Source: Vitrella brassicaformis (taxonomy: Eukaryota; Sar; Vitrellaceae). Taken from it: a stretch of DNA of 43,833 bases. The stretch covers positions 40,330 through 84,162 of the forward strand of contig CDMY01000405.1 of the NCBI GenBank assembly GCA_001179505.1, given 5' to 3'. The translations under genes were made by a program, and so were the position numbers. Shown piece by piece: positions 21,601 through 33,094 of this stretch (position 1 is the stretch's first letter; each line of letters opens with the position of its first letter). Below the pieces are notes generated by a model. It was given only the letters and a program-made list of their open reading frames with translations, searched no databases and was not told the DNA's origin.

Positions 21601-23877
21601 GGGCGGCTCAGGTTGGGCAGCGACGGCAGCGGCAGCAGTCACCACACGAACGCGGCGACGCGGCCTCTCTCTCACAGGGCTCGCAGCGGCCGTCTCGCCC
21701 GCGGCCTTGCTCGGCGCCATCTCGACATCGCCATCTGCATCAACACTGACATCTCCATTTCGGCGCCTCTTGCTGACGGGCTCGTGTGCCCACACACAAA
21801 CGAGCGAAACAAGACACACAGCAGGCAGCCAGGCAGGCAGGCAGTGAATTGCAACACGCTTTCCATTCCGACACGGGAGGGAGGGAGGTATATATAGAAT
21901 CCCTCAGTGACTGACTGACAACAATGAATATCTATATGCCCATTTATTTACTTACCTCTTGGTCGTGCTGTCGGCGGCTTCTCTCTTCACTGCGTCCAGC
22001 GCCTCAGGGACTTGAACCCGCACACCGTCGCTGGCGCCACTCGCCTCATAGCGCCGCACAAACTCTGCACACAACCACACAAGGACACACACACACACAC
22101 ACACACGAGTGCGTGTGGGTCATGCATGTCATGGATCGACGCCTCACCTTCTATCTCGCACATTACCCTGAAGTGCTCCGCCGCCCTGACACATCAAAAC
22201 ATGGGCCGGAACAGTACACGGAGAGGCGCAGACATTCAGGGATGAATGACCCAAGCTCGCGTGTGTGGCGTATTTTCACTCACATGAGCTGCTCCCTCAG
22301 GCCAGCACAGCTGCGGCACACCTGAGGACAGCCGACCAGAAAGTAGCACACAACACAAAACACACGCGTCAAGTCAAGTCAAGTGTGTCTGTCAGGCTGG
22401 CTGGCTGATATTCCCTGCTTGGCTGCCTGGCTGGCTGCGTGTGTATGTGTACCTCGGTGTGGGCGGCGGCAGTGGGACTCGTGGTTGATGAGGCGGGGGT
22501 AGGGCGGGATGCGCCACCTGATTGATGTATGTGTACACACGTACAGTACCTTGTCTCTCTGTGTGTGTGTGTGTGTGTGTGTGGTCTCTCTGTCTCCCAC
22601 CCCCACCCCCACCTCCACGCCAAACCACCGCACCGCCCGCACTCACCTCTGTCTGCTGCGCCAGGGGGAACGATGGCCATTGCACTCGGGAACCGGAACT
22701 TCCGATACCCAGCTGTGACTGCAGATACATACCATACACACACATACAGACATACACGTGTGATTCCGTATGCTGTGCTACTGACTGACTGACTGACTCA
22801 CCATCGGTGACGGTGAGAAAGGCGGCATTGATGGCGGGGTCCAGCACGCCCTCCATCGTCACGACCATCCTAGTGTCGTCCGCTACGCGCAGGTCGGTCA
22901 GCACGTGGCGCAGACAGCCATCGCTGAATCAACAACACACAAGCATCGACAGTTGTGTTGTGTTGTGAGGTGGCCAGTCAGTTGGTCGGTCCAGCGATCG
23001 TCGCTCTCACCCCATCAGCTGCGCCAGAATCGACATCGGGAATCTGTCGGTCGCACACACAACACAACACAACACAACACAACACAACACAGCACAAAGG
23101 AAGGGATACATACACCGGCATCAGGGAGATCAAGAATGAGTGCACCAAGACGAGCTGACTGACTGACTGACTGACTGACTGACGCACACACATCCGACTG
23201 GCTGGTATGTATCCTTACAGAGCAGTGAGCCTGGCGCTCTCCAGTGACGTCTTGAGCAAAGATGCGAACCCAGGATTGGCGAAGATGCACAGACCGCTCT
23301 GTTTGTTGGTGACACACACAGACAGACAGAAAGGAAGAACAACCTTGACAGACGAACCAACGCACCATCCATCCCTCCCTCCCTCTGCAGTCTGCCTGCC
23401 TGATGCGGTCAGTGGCCTGTCCTGTCTGTGCTGTCTCCCATCCCACTCACTCACCTTGACGTCGAACACGCCGAAGCCATCGACCTGCGTCTGCGCCAGC
23501 GTCATGAACCCCCGCCAAAGACCCTCTAGCCCGGGAGGGAGCAGGCCACCCGACATCACGCACCTACGGGCAGACACAGGACGCCCATGAATGCACCCCA
23601 TATATCCGCCCCTCGGTGCTCACTCATTCACTCACCCGTGGTCACTGCAGAGAGTGCACCGCACCCACCGTGGCGAAGCCAAACGAAACGACGAGGAAAG
23701 ATGAAGAGCTGCAGGCGAGGCGGGGTGACGACAAAGCCCATTCAAGGTGGAAGGAAGGGGTCCTGATGAGCCTGTAGCTAGCTGGCTGGAAAGGTTGGCC
23801 TCCCTGTAGCTAGCCACCACAGGCATCAGTGTTACTCACTGGCCCCATCCCCAGCTCTCCCACAGCCCCTTCCCCAT
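18670..23877 (-). CDS. PAS-like domain plus coiled-coil protein
   Basis: Model of 25 exons read leftwards, 702 aa: 23840-23877, 23636-23644 (9 nt), 23455-23563, 23219-23298, 23011-23043, 22802-22923, 22647-22718, 22453-22517, 22284-22321, 22148-22185, 21956-22064, 21393-21772, 21286-21319, 21115-21144, 20958-21006, 20716-20781, 20582-20632, 19984-20079, 19814-19915, 19716-19768, 19525-19618, 19282-19407, 19103-19187, 18825-18996, 18670-18727. The start could instead be the ATG at 23556. The N-terminal part (VDGFGVFDV, LCIFANPGFASLL, then MVVTMEGV) has the look of a PAS sensor domain. Next come VCRSCAGLREQL, a basic Lys/Arg-rich nuclear-like stretch (SKRRRNGD, RPKRKRD), an Ala run, and long coiled coils (LEAAQAAVRAASEEADRRRA, LESQLARVEEEL). 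The join 21286/21144 uses a weak GTCACG donor. With the stronger donor at 21277 the frame would stop at 21130-21132, so this may be two genes or two isoforms. Function unknown. Confidence 0.65.
18690..18824. repeat. Duplicated intron/exon block, copy 1
   Basis: From about 18698 to 18811 this is nearly identical to about 19588-19702; I see one mismatch (TTGGA versus TTTGA). The block covers most of an intron plus the first codons (LDSKTKRMLSV) of the next exon of the coiled-coil gene. Confidence 0.85.
19588..19715. repeat. Duplicated intron/exon block, copy 2
   Basis: This is the partner of the 18690-18824 block. In this copy the exon continues normally into the coiled coil (QAERIRVANQKYSQMLEHIK). 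In the other copy the frame ends soon after the match, which suggests this is the original. Confidence 0.85.
20083..20581. repeat. Long intron with imperfect direct repeats
   Basis: This intron of the coiled-coil gene is about 500 nt, far longer than its neighbours. ACACGATCAATCGGCG occurs at about 20233 and 20454. Forms of GTTCTATTACCAC occur at about 20319 and 20490. GCCAGACACACACTCTC occurs at about 20389 and 20517. It looks like an internally duplicated low-complexity segment; no gene is seen in it. Confidence 0.7.
22784..22799. repeat. ACTG tetranucleotide repeat
   Basis: About four copies of ACTG/GACT lie just downstream of a splice donor of the minus-strand gene. A longer GACT run occurs at 23155-23182. 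Both are intronic. Confidence 0.7.
23055..23092. repeat. (AACAC)n microsatellite
   Basis: About seven tandem copies of AACAC lie in an intron, just upstream (in the minus-strand sense) of the acceptor at 23044. Confidence 0.8.
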
Positions 23878-24788
23878 CCTACAAACTGTCCCTATCACGC
23901 TCTCGCCTCTCGGCGCTGCCCTCGTCCTGCGTCCAGGCTGTGAAACGGTCGCAGCAGCCGCCGACCCGCCCGCTGCAGCGGAATGCTGCTGAGCTGATGC
24001 CGTCGATCTAGCTGCGGCTGCAGCCCACTGAGTCTGTGCCGCGGCTGACCCAGCAGTGACGCCCGCACCGAGCGGCGAGCCCCCACCAGCACCCTTGCCG
24101 GTCGTCACAGAGGGAGCCGTCGTGGCAGGAAATAAGCTTGGCAGCCTCCACAGAGAAAAAAAGGAGACTGCCGTCTCGCCGTTCTCGCCGTCTCGGGTCG
24201 CGAATTCTCGTCGCGAATTCTCAGTCTGTTTTGGCCGGCCTCGGTGTTTGGCGATCTGCGTGTCGTGTGTCCGGCTTTCCTGGTGCGCGCTCACTTTCTT
24301 TTGACGAATCGATACAAGGACCGACAAGCACACACACACACACACACAGCCGCCTGTGCACGTGAGGGCCTATGTGATGTACACTCATCCCCAAGGCGTA
24401 GTCAGTTGGCCGGATGCGAGTACATATACAGTGACTATGAACGATTATAACACGCGCACGTAAGGCAGTTGACTGACTTTTGATCATGTTATCATGCAGA
24501 TGCAGATAGGTCCCTGCATGTCCATAACACAAACAGCTACCACGACAGACACGCACTGACGCGACACCAAAGCCCCCTCTGTCTCACATCCATCCATCAC
24601 CGCCGGCAGCCAACACTGCGCGATCGACGTTTGCAGCCCCTTCACCCACACGGTTGTCAGACGCACGCTGCTCCACGTGTGCCGACATGCGTGTGGAGGA
24701 AGACACCGAAAATATCAGATCGCACTGACTGACAGGGAATCTCTTTTTTCCAAACAACAGCCGCCCCGGCTGCCGGTCATCTGTTCAT
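23878..24788. other. Gap between two minus-strand genes
   Basis: A minus-strand open frame of about 170 codons covers 23836-24345, Ala/Ser/Gly-rich on its left part. It may be an upstream coding extension of the PAS gene, because it joins that gene in phase, but it has no internal ATG before 23877. A 12-nt tandem TCGCGAATTCTC is seen near 24197-24221 and a CA run near 24330-24347. Nothing else is recognisable. Confidence 0.45.
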
Positions 24789-25279
24789 TCACTGCGTGGG
24801 CCAGTTGATTCTCTTGAGGTTGAGGTTGTCGACACTGATGTTGTGGTTGAGCCACGCCATCTTGGACGCCACACCGGTCGACGGCTCCACAAACCCGTCG
24901 ATGGCCGCCTTGGCGCGAGCGATGATGCTCTCGAACTCACACCGATTCTCGGGCGTCACCTTGACGCGATAGCCGTCGTCGTTCTTCATCACCACAACGG
25001 TCGGCACGTCCTGCACATACGGACCGAACGACAGACATGCATGTCTGCTCTGCATTTCCCCTTCCCTTCCCTCACATCGACGTCGGCATGGTATGCGGCC
25101 CTTGGGCACGCGTCGGTGTCGATGGAGAGGAAGATGTGTTTGGGGTAGGTCTTGGCCATCTCCTCCATCCGAGGAGCCAGTATCTTGGACCACAGGCTGA
25201 AACTCGCCGTGAAGAAACACACCAACAGCTCCGGCCGCTTGTAGAGAAAAAACTCGTAGTCCTCCATACTCGTGACTCT

Positions 25280-25318
<39 letters not shown>

Positions 25319-25750
25319 CCATCGGTCCCGTCACACATCAAGGATCTGTGCATTCTTGCAGCGTGAGCTCACAATCATGCCAGGGTGCCCCTTCATGAGC
25401 TCGGCAGCCTTCTCCTCATCGGCCTTGCTCATGGCCTCCTGCACCATCTGCTGCTTGAGCAGGTGCGCCTCCTTCTCGCGCTCCGTCCGCCACGTCAGAT
25501 CCCACACGGCCTTGTCGTGCTCCTCCTTGCCGCCCTCAGGGCTGGTCACCTCCACCACCAGCTTGCCGTCCTTTTCCACAGGCGCAGAGACCACATAGCG
25601 CTTGAGCGATGCCGGCACGTCGGGCAGCGGGGCCTTGGGCGGATCAGGCACAAGCACTGTGGAAAAGGCCCTCACAGAGCCGACAGGCGGACGCCGACGG
25701 AGGCATCTGAGCTGGCGCGCCAGCGGTGCTGCAATGGCCTTGCGCATCAT
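24789..25750 (-). CDS. Mitochondrial thioredoxin-fold protein lacking CxxC
   Basis: Three exons (25373-25750, 25076-25279, 24789-25010) give 267 aa. The start at 25750 gives MMRKAIAAPLARQLRCLRRR, an Arg-rich amphipathic mitochondrial-type presequence with a likely cleavage near RAFST. The middle is a charged helix (REKEAHLLKQQMVQEAMSKA). The C-terminal half has thioredoxin-fold landmarks: LLVCFFTASFSLWSKILAP in the place of the active-site helix, IFLSIDTDAC, and the cis-Pro strand DVPTVVVMKNDD. The usual WCxxC is replaced by SFSLWS, so no redox dithiol exists. A structural or binding role is more likely than oxidoreductase activity. It is divergent from the SET-domain gene. Confidence 0.85.
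25282..25312. repeat. (CA)n microsatellite before a splice acceptor
   Basis: About fifteen CA units (TG on the coding strand) directly precede the acceptor of exon 2 of the thioredoxin-like gene. Confidence 0.8.
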
Positions 25751-25931
25751 CTGCTGTGCCTGCCCTCTCTGGACAGGCACAATGGGCTTCTCTCTTGGCT
25801 GTTTTTCCTGCGGCAGCAGCGGTTTGCTTGCGGCAGATCTGCAAGCTCAAATGCGATTCGACACGCAGGCTTGCAGACAGATCTGCAGCGGAACACTCGT
25901 CGCCCTGCATGGAAGATAGCGGCAGTGAGCT
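25751..25931. promoter_or_regulatory. Shared divergent promoter region (thioredoxin-like / SET protein)
   Basis: There are 181 nt between divergent starts. AGATCTGCAAGC and a similar AGATCTGCAG lie at about 25835 and 25879, each next to GCAGAT-type sequence, forming a loose repeat. No known element was recognised. Confidence 0.5.
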
Positions 25932-28311
25932 ATGCGCATGAAGTTGCACTTGATCGTCTCAGTTATCCCGGTGCTATGGGTGCAATGCATCGCATTCCAA
26001 GGCCCTCGGCCTTCCCTTCCGCTGTTTGCCGGTCCTCCCCAGCCATTGCTGAGCAGCAGGCGGCGTGCAGCGCGCTCACAGATCCTTCAACGATCAACTG
26101 CTGTCAAGGAGGGAGGGGAGGTGCCGTCTTCTCCGGCTGCGCCAGCGGCGAAGGTGCCCGTGCCATCTCCCCTTTCCCCACCCCCTCCCCCTCCCTCTGC
26201 CTCACCAAGACCGCAACGCAACGAAGTCGAGATCATCCGGCGGTTCGAGCAGTGGGCGCGAGAGAAGGCCCGCGTCATGTTCCAGTCTGTGTCACACGGC
26301 TACTTCCTGGACAGCAATCGGGGCAAGCCGGCGCTCTCCTTGGCGGCTCTGCAGCGGTGCCGCGGTGTCAAAGTGAATGCTGACGTCAAGGCGGGCGAGG
26401 CTCTCATTGCGGTGCCGATTGACGCGGCCATTGTTGCCACCGCCAACGGGACTCTACCAGAGGAGCTGAGCGGGTGGCTGAATGCGCCTTACTGGAAGGA
26501 GGCCTCTCTGCCCGTGCGGCTGGCTTTGAAGCTGCTGCACGAAAAGGAGAAAGGGGAGGCGTCTGAGTGGGCTGAGTATGTTGCCTTCCTGCCGCCGGTT
26601 GGGTCGTTCCCGACACCGCTGCACTGGAGCGATGACGAGCTGCAGAAGCTGAAGCTGGGTCGGATGATAGAGATGGTGAAGCGGCAGAGGGAGGGGTGGA
26701 GAGGGCTGCACGAAGATCTGCTGCAGTGAGTGAGAATGGGAAGGAGGGAGGGATGGGATGGCGTGGATGAGATGAGATGAGCATGAAGGGACGTTCGTGT
26801 GTTCCCTGTGTGTGCATGTCAGGAGAGGTCTGAAGGATGCCTCTGGCGGCTCTCTGTCTTGGGAAGACTTTGCCTGGGCGCTTGAGATCGTCTCCAGTCG
26901 AGCATTTGCAGGCAACTTCACACAGGTAAACAACCTCCTTAAGTCAATATGAGCCACACTGCCGCTCCGCTGTATTCACTCGTCTTGCATCGCTGTCCCT
27001 CAGACGTCTCCCCTCTTGCTCGGCGCCCTGCAGCTGGCCTGGGCGATAGCGGTGGCCTTTGCTATTGTCCAGCTCTACACGTCATCGGGCCAGGCCGACC
27101 CCCCAATACCACTCATCGTTGCCGGTGGAGCGGCTGCTCTTCTCCCGGGCATCGCATCGTCGGCCCTCGAGGGGAGGAGGGGTGCTGACAAGGGCGGGAG
27201 TGACCTGGCGCTGGTGCCTGTGCTCGATTCGGTCAACCATCTGACGGTGTCTGAGGCGCAGTTTGGGTATGACGGCGTCAAGCGGGCCTTCACACTCACC
27301 GCTGACAAGGACCAGGGACCTGGCGACCAGGTAGGCAGGCGAGGAGAAGGGGAGGGAAAAGGGGCAAGGCGCATACAGCAGGAAACGGCTGCCTGTGTAT
27401 ACGCGCGTTGTCTGTGGCACTCAACATGCAGGTGTTCCTCAACGTCGGCGAGAAGAGCAATGACTACTGGCTGCAGTATGGCGGGTGAGCAAAGCAGAGC
27501 AGAGCCGGGCCGGCCGGGCCGCCGATGCATTCATTGTCTTTGATTGCCTATGTGCCTTACTCAGGTTTGTGGAGCGTCGCAACCCCAGTGACGACTTCAC
27601 GTTGGATGTCATCGGGTGGGTCAAGAGGCAGCCGTCCCCGCCGCCCGATGACCGGTTTAGGCTCCTGGAGAGCACCAACATGAGGCGGTACCTGGACTCG
27701 CTGCAGTGCCTCCGCAACGGCCTCGTGCCGGCACTCGAGAAGGCCGTCACAGCACTATGGATACTCGTGGGGGCGACGCAAGCTGAGGTCAGCAGACATG
27801 GGGAGGGGAGGGAGGGAGGTGGCCAGCCGACGGATGTGTGACGGCGATGTACGTGTGTGTGTGTGAGTCTGCACAGATTCGGTTTGTGGTTGATTGGATT
27901 CGCAATGCGAATTTCCGGGTGGTGCAGGGGGTGTCGACGGCCACTGAGATCAAGGCATACGAGACCATCGAGGTAGGTGGACAGCGCATCAACGGGCACA
28001 GGGGGCATCAAACACCCATTGCTGGCCTGGCTCGTGTGCTGTGCAGGGAGCGGCGCAAGACATGGTCGCTCGGCTGGACCCCACAGACAAGGAGAGGAAG
28101 GAGGCCGACAGGTATAGACTACAATACACACAGAGGGAGCAGCTGCACCGGCCGAAAAGTGTGCCCCTTGTTCAGTTTGCGTGGGATGGCCCGTGAGCGG
28201 CACGAGCTGGCTCTCAAGTATCGTGACGAGAAGGTGACGCTGCTGCGGGACGTTGTCAAGAGATGCAGAAACGAGAAGCGATTCTTCCAGAGGTCCTTGC
28301 AGAACAAATGA
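25932..28311 (+). CDS. Plastid-type SET-domain lysine methyltransferase with membrane insertion
   Basis: Eight exons (25932-26725, 26823-26925, 27004-27330, 27432-27484, 27565-27787, 27877-27972, 28047-28111, 28176-28311) give 598 aa with a closed frame. The start MRMKLHLIVSVIPVLWVQCIA is a signal peptide, and AFQGPRPSLPLF follows. This is the Phe-led bipartite leader of complex red-type plastids. A Pro/Ala linker comes next. The SET core resembles the Rubisco-LSMT/SETD family: GVKVNADVKAGEALIAVP, WEDFAWALEIVSSRAF, LVPVLDSVNHL (residues 369-379, catalytic NH) and YGGFVERRNPSDDF. A C-terminal helical substrate-binding part follows. Between SSRAF and LVPVLDSVNH there are about 55 residues not usual for the family, containing two hydrophobic segments (about 303-322 and 333-352). 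It probably methylates plastid proteins while membrane-bound. Confidence 0.9.
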
Positions 28312-28861
28312 ATGAGTGACCGACCGTTGCTGTCTATGGTCTGTCTGGGAAATGAAGCTGCTGAGTGAGGAGCTACGGACGGTCACATGCACACTCAGAG
28401 CATGGGAGGGGAGATGTGTGTATGTGATGTGTGTGTTTGACTGCGTACGACGGATGACTGACGCCACTTGCACGGGCAACCGATCAGCCGTCGATGTGAT
28501 CATAATGATTATGTGGCCGGCATGTGATCACCCAGTTCGGCCCCTTCCCCACATACGCACGGCACACCCATGTTTGAGCTCATGCGTCCACCTGTCTTCG
28601 GAGGACACCTTCCGAGCAGCGAGTTCAGACCGGCAGCGCGTCCAGAAACATCTCCTCGCTAAGTGATATCTGCACACGTACACATACGCACCCCGGCAGA
28701 TAAGACATACTGTGTTGGTCCGGTCCCTGCATTCATCCCATTGGCGTCTGTCGATCGCCCGGCCAGCAGTCCGCTCAGCCCTTCTTACCATCCGAGTCTC
28801 CTTATGCATGGGAACCGACAGGCTCCACCCTGCACACACCACCAAAAGAGACAACTTTGAG
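28312..28861. other. Convergent intergenic gap
   Basis: No gene is seen between the 3' ends of the SET gene (+) and the HEAT-repeat gene (-). The sequence is mixed, less repetitive than other gaps, with a small ATAATGATTATG palindrome-like stretch at about 28501-28512. Confidence 0.5.
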
Positions 28862-31800
28862 TCAAACAAAACAGACAGTTCGTTGAAAAGAACACGCCAT
28901 CCCCTTTCTGCCGTTCGGCCTGCACGCACAGATGCGCGTACCAGTGCCCTGCATGATGTTGCCGGGCGCCAGCCGCCCACGGACCCGAAACCGAATGGGC
29001 ACGGCGGCCGTGGTAGGGTTGGGCAGCGTCAGCAGCACCGCCCCGTGGAACACGCCCTCCCTCGGCGACGCACTCGGCTTCAGCTCATACAGCTGCACAC
29101 AGCAGTCCTCACCCCCACCCACATCGTCGCATTTGACCATGCGAGGCACGCCGACCTCCAGCAGCACAGCCATCCCTTTGTCCTTCCACATAGACCCGCC
29201 CCCCTCCATCTCCACCTTGACAGACAGCCGCACACCCAGGCAGGCGCGGAGCCGCAGCAGCGGAGCATTAGCAGGACATGACGTCCCTTTCGGCTTTGAC
29301 GACGACACAGATGATAAAGATGAAGATGAAGGTGAAGGTGAAGATGCGCAGCGGAGCCCCAGCACCGACCCCTTTCTCAGTGGCAGCTGGCCCTTCCGCA
29401 CAGGAGTCTGGGGGGAGGGGGGCAGCGGGGCGTTGGCCAGGGCGACCGTCAGGCTGCACTTGAGGGGGGCGACAGAGGGGTCGTCGAGCAGAGAGGGCAG
29501 AGAGGTTGGCATCACCGACGGCAGCAGACGGCCGAGCGACAAGCGAAAGAAGTCTGGGGGCTTGGTGGCCGTGTCGGGCGGCGGCTGGTCCGCATCAGCC
29601 CGTGCCGGCAGTGCTCGCGCGGCCCGCATGGCATCCTGACACGCCACATCAGACGCCGGGGGCTCGATGAATGCCGCCACCGTCCACACGGCAAGGAGAC
29701 GCAGACACCCAACAGTGGTCCGCAGGGTGGGGCCGAGATGGAAGCCCACCAGCAGCCGCGTCGTCAGCCTGTGAAGCTCCACAGCGGTTTTCAACACTGC
29801 CGGCTGATGCGTCTTGCCTGTGGCTGGCATGAGGGCGACGCAGGTGATCTCCATGGCCATCTGGAGACCCTTGAGGATCACGAGAGAAGCTTCGGAGGAT
29901 GGGGGCAGGAGGGAGGACTTTGGGGGGTCGCCGCTGCTGTCTGGCTCAGATGAGGTCCTCACGGCGCCCTTGAGGCCTTCAAGGACGCCGACCTGCTCCT
30001 TCATGCGTGCCAGCAGGGCCGACAGCCGGTCCTCCTGTCCGTCGGGGGCGGCCTGAGCCATGAGGTGGGTCACCTGGTCCTTCATCTCCTCATAGATGGT
30101 CCCGACGCTCGTCATCTTGGCCGCCATGCCCTCCCGCACCCTCTTGGCCTCCTCCTCCCTCTCGGCCTTGTCGTCCCGCACATAGACGCTCACATAAACT
30201 TTGCCGAGGCTCCCATTCGCCTCTGGGCCCCCCTGCCCACCGGAGGACTTGTCCACATCCATCGTGACGGCCTCACCACGGCTACCACCACCACCACTAC
30301 CACCATTCTCACCCGCGTCGCCACTCACCAGCAGCGTCTTGTCCCGGACCATCTTGGCCTGGTGAGCCGTGAAGGTCAGCGGGGCCATCTCCTGCGGCGG
30401 GGCGACTGGCCGCCACTGCTGGCCCACCAGTGGGGGCGATGCTTCTGGTGCAAAGTGGAAGAGGAGGTGGGGGATGAAGTGGGGCAGGGCCGACCTGTGG
30501 GAGGGGTATGCGGTGAGGAACGACAGGGGCAGCAGGGGGGCGAGGGCTGGGTCGTGGGGGATGGCCGTGAACATCAGCACGGCGGCGCACCGGTGGCGGA
30601 ACTCCTTCTTGAACGACGAGCGGGGCGCAAAACTGACGGACAGACAGACCGGGAGGCGGAGAGCGGAGTGATTGTGGTGTGAGGGCGACGGGCCTTTTCC
30701 AGTGTGTGTTGGTCTCTCTCCCTTTGACTCACTCACTTGGTATCCCACTTGAGCATCACGTGCAGCTGCTCCTTGACAAACGAAGCGTGCTCGCGGCCAT
30801 GGTAGGACATACACCTGCACACACGCACAGGCCACAGGTGCCACTACTCCGTTCCCATTCCATCCTGGCCTAGCCTAGCCCGCCACCGACACGACCGACA
30901 TACTTGTAGATGAGAGTGGCGTCTTCCTCTCTGAATGGGACATCCATGAGGGCCTCGAAGGTGGTCTTGAGGGCCTTGCTGTGTGCGAACTTGCACCGCT
31001 CCAGCAGCCAGTAGACGACCTCCCTGTCCTCCACCTTGCGGTCTCGCAGCGCCAGCATTATCCGCTTCATCGCTCCGTCCTTCAGAGGGGACACGTGAGA
31101 CAACGCCACCTTCAACTGACCACCAAACACACACACACACACACACACACGCCCACACATGCAGTGCAGAGACAGCAGGGAGTGCTGGTTGTGTGGGTGT
31201 GGTGTGGTGTGGGTGGGCTACCTCCCCTACCCTACCTCAGCAGTGGCCATCCTGACGCGGACATTCTCCTCTCCGATGTGGTCGACAGTGCCGATGTGGA
31301 TGACGTGCACCACGTCCTCTGACAGCCGGGGGACGCGGTGCGGCAGGGCCGACCCATTGCTGGTGGCACCGGTGGGCGGCTCGGTGTCAGGGGCCTGCGC
31401 CCATATGATCTGGGTGAGGGCCTTGATGGTCGCGATCTGCACCTCCGGGCACTCGTCTTCCAACAAACCCAGGAAGATCCTGCACGCGCGCGCAGACGGC
31501 CGGCTGGCCTATTCAGTATGTATCGCGTCTCGTGTGTACCACTCTCCCACGTACGTACCCGCGGAGCCACGTGGCCGATCGGTCATTGTCCTGCCAGCCC
31601 GCCCAGTCGCGCCGCATCGGCATCTTCTCCTTGGGCATCTGCGGCCGGGCGTTGTCAGGCGGCCATGCTCTCGTGAACTCGCTACTGGCGTCCACCACGA
31701 TGGGCATCTCCGCCAGCCCGGCCTCGATGACCTCCTGTGGCGCCATGCGGTGCTCGGGGAAGGGCAGGGTCTCCCGGGGAGGGAGGAGCGGCAGCGGGGG

Positions 31801-33094
31801 CGTGTCGACGATCTCCGGCGCCTTGTACTTCTGCACGTGCAGTAGCTTCTGAATGATGAGGTCGAGCTCGCGGGCAGAGGGGTAGGGGGACGACAGGAGC
31901 CGGCCGAAGGCATACGCCACCTCACGACGCACTGACCAGTCCTCGTCAACTGAGTGACAGAAAGAAAATAAGACAGACACACACAGCCGTGAGTGAGGTG
32001 AAAGAGGAGGAAGGAAACAGATTCATTGATATGCATCGGTAGTTGCCCTCACTCACCTGCGAGTATGGCCATGGCGTTGCCCACGTTCCGGCACGTGATG
32101 TGGTTGTTAACGGCGCTGACCACATCCCCGTCTCTCTGCAGCCGCATCCATAACTCCTCATTATTCTCATCTCCACCACCCACCTCCATCTTGACCACAA
32201 CGCCGCCAGGCGCCTCCACACTACTCGCCGCTGCAGCTGCAGCAGCCGCGGGTGGCCTGCTCTTGTCCCTAATGACCTCAATCGTCTCGCGATACGCCAC
32301 ATAGACGGCAACGACCGCAGGGATGGCGCGCCGACGCACGACAGTCGACACGTGGCGCAGACACGTCAAGCCGCATATAACGCACTGTCGCAGGGCCGAG
32401 AGGAGGTCACGCAGCGGGGTGTGGGCGCCTGATGAGCCGGGCTGTGTGTCGTCAATGGCTGCCCTGAGGTCCTGGGGGACTCGCCCTGCGGCCATGACGA
32501 CCTCACACAGCGCATGGACAATGAGAAGGGGCTGCGACGAGAGATCCTCCACCCTCGAGACCAGACGCCTGAAGCAGACAGACACACAACCACACAGAAC
32601 ATATTGAACTACCATCCCGGCCGCTCGAGCTGTAAAAGTATGAGTGTGTGATGGACCTACCTGAGTTCGCTGACAGTGTCGTGCTTGATGGGCACCGCCA
32701 CCCCGCCCCTGCCATCAGGTGGCAGCGAGGCCATCGGGGCCACCTCCTCCTCGTCATAATTCCTCAGCCTGTTGTCCATGGTCTGCGTCTTGCGCACCTT
32801 GTGTTTGGCCGGATCTGTCTTGACGCGCTTGCTGGTGGGAGCTGGCGACACCAGCCCGCCATGGCCCTGCAGCTGTGGCATCGGATCACGCCGCTTGACG
32901 GGCAGCATCTTCTTGGGCTCCTTTGATTCCATCTCCCGCTTGACGTGTGGTTGCTGCCGTCGCGATGAAGGGCGGGGAGGTGGACGTGGTGGAGGCGGCG
33001 GCGGCGGCGGCGGTGGCCGGCCTCGACTCATCGACGAGTGGCCACGCCACCTTGCCCCAGGAGGAGGCATTGAAGGATTGGGAGGACCAAACAT
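28862..33094 (-). CDS. HEAT-repeat protein, Integrator subunit 4-like
   Basis: Seven exons read leftwards (32661-33094, 32057-32568, 31559-31949, 31236-31479, 30904-31115, 30737-30814, 28862-30632) give 1213 aa with a closed frame. The N-terminus is Pro-rich with a run of ten prolines, then Lys/Arg-rich (KREMESKEPKK). HEAT-type helices follow: VVRRRAIPAVVAVYVAY, WSVRREVAYAFGRLLSS, ECPEVQIATIKALTQIIW, VRVRMATAELKVALSHV. Further helical pairs come next, then a coiled segment (EEAKRVREGMAAKMTSVGTI) and a C-terminal region that looks beta-rich (GVRLSVKVEM, FHGAVLLTLPNPTTA). This order matches Integrator subunit 4, a scaffold of the snRNA 3'-processing nuclease module. Human INTS4 is about 960 aa, so this one is longer. 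Other HEAT scaffolds cannot be excluded. It is head-to-head with DDX1. Confidence 0.75.

Noticed and set aside
30065-30682. Plus-strand open frame of about 205 codons
   Set aside because: It is the antisense shadow of the long last exon of the HEAT-repeat gene, with His/Leu-rich composition and no domain.
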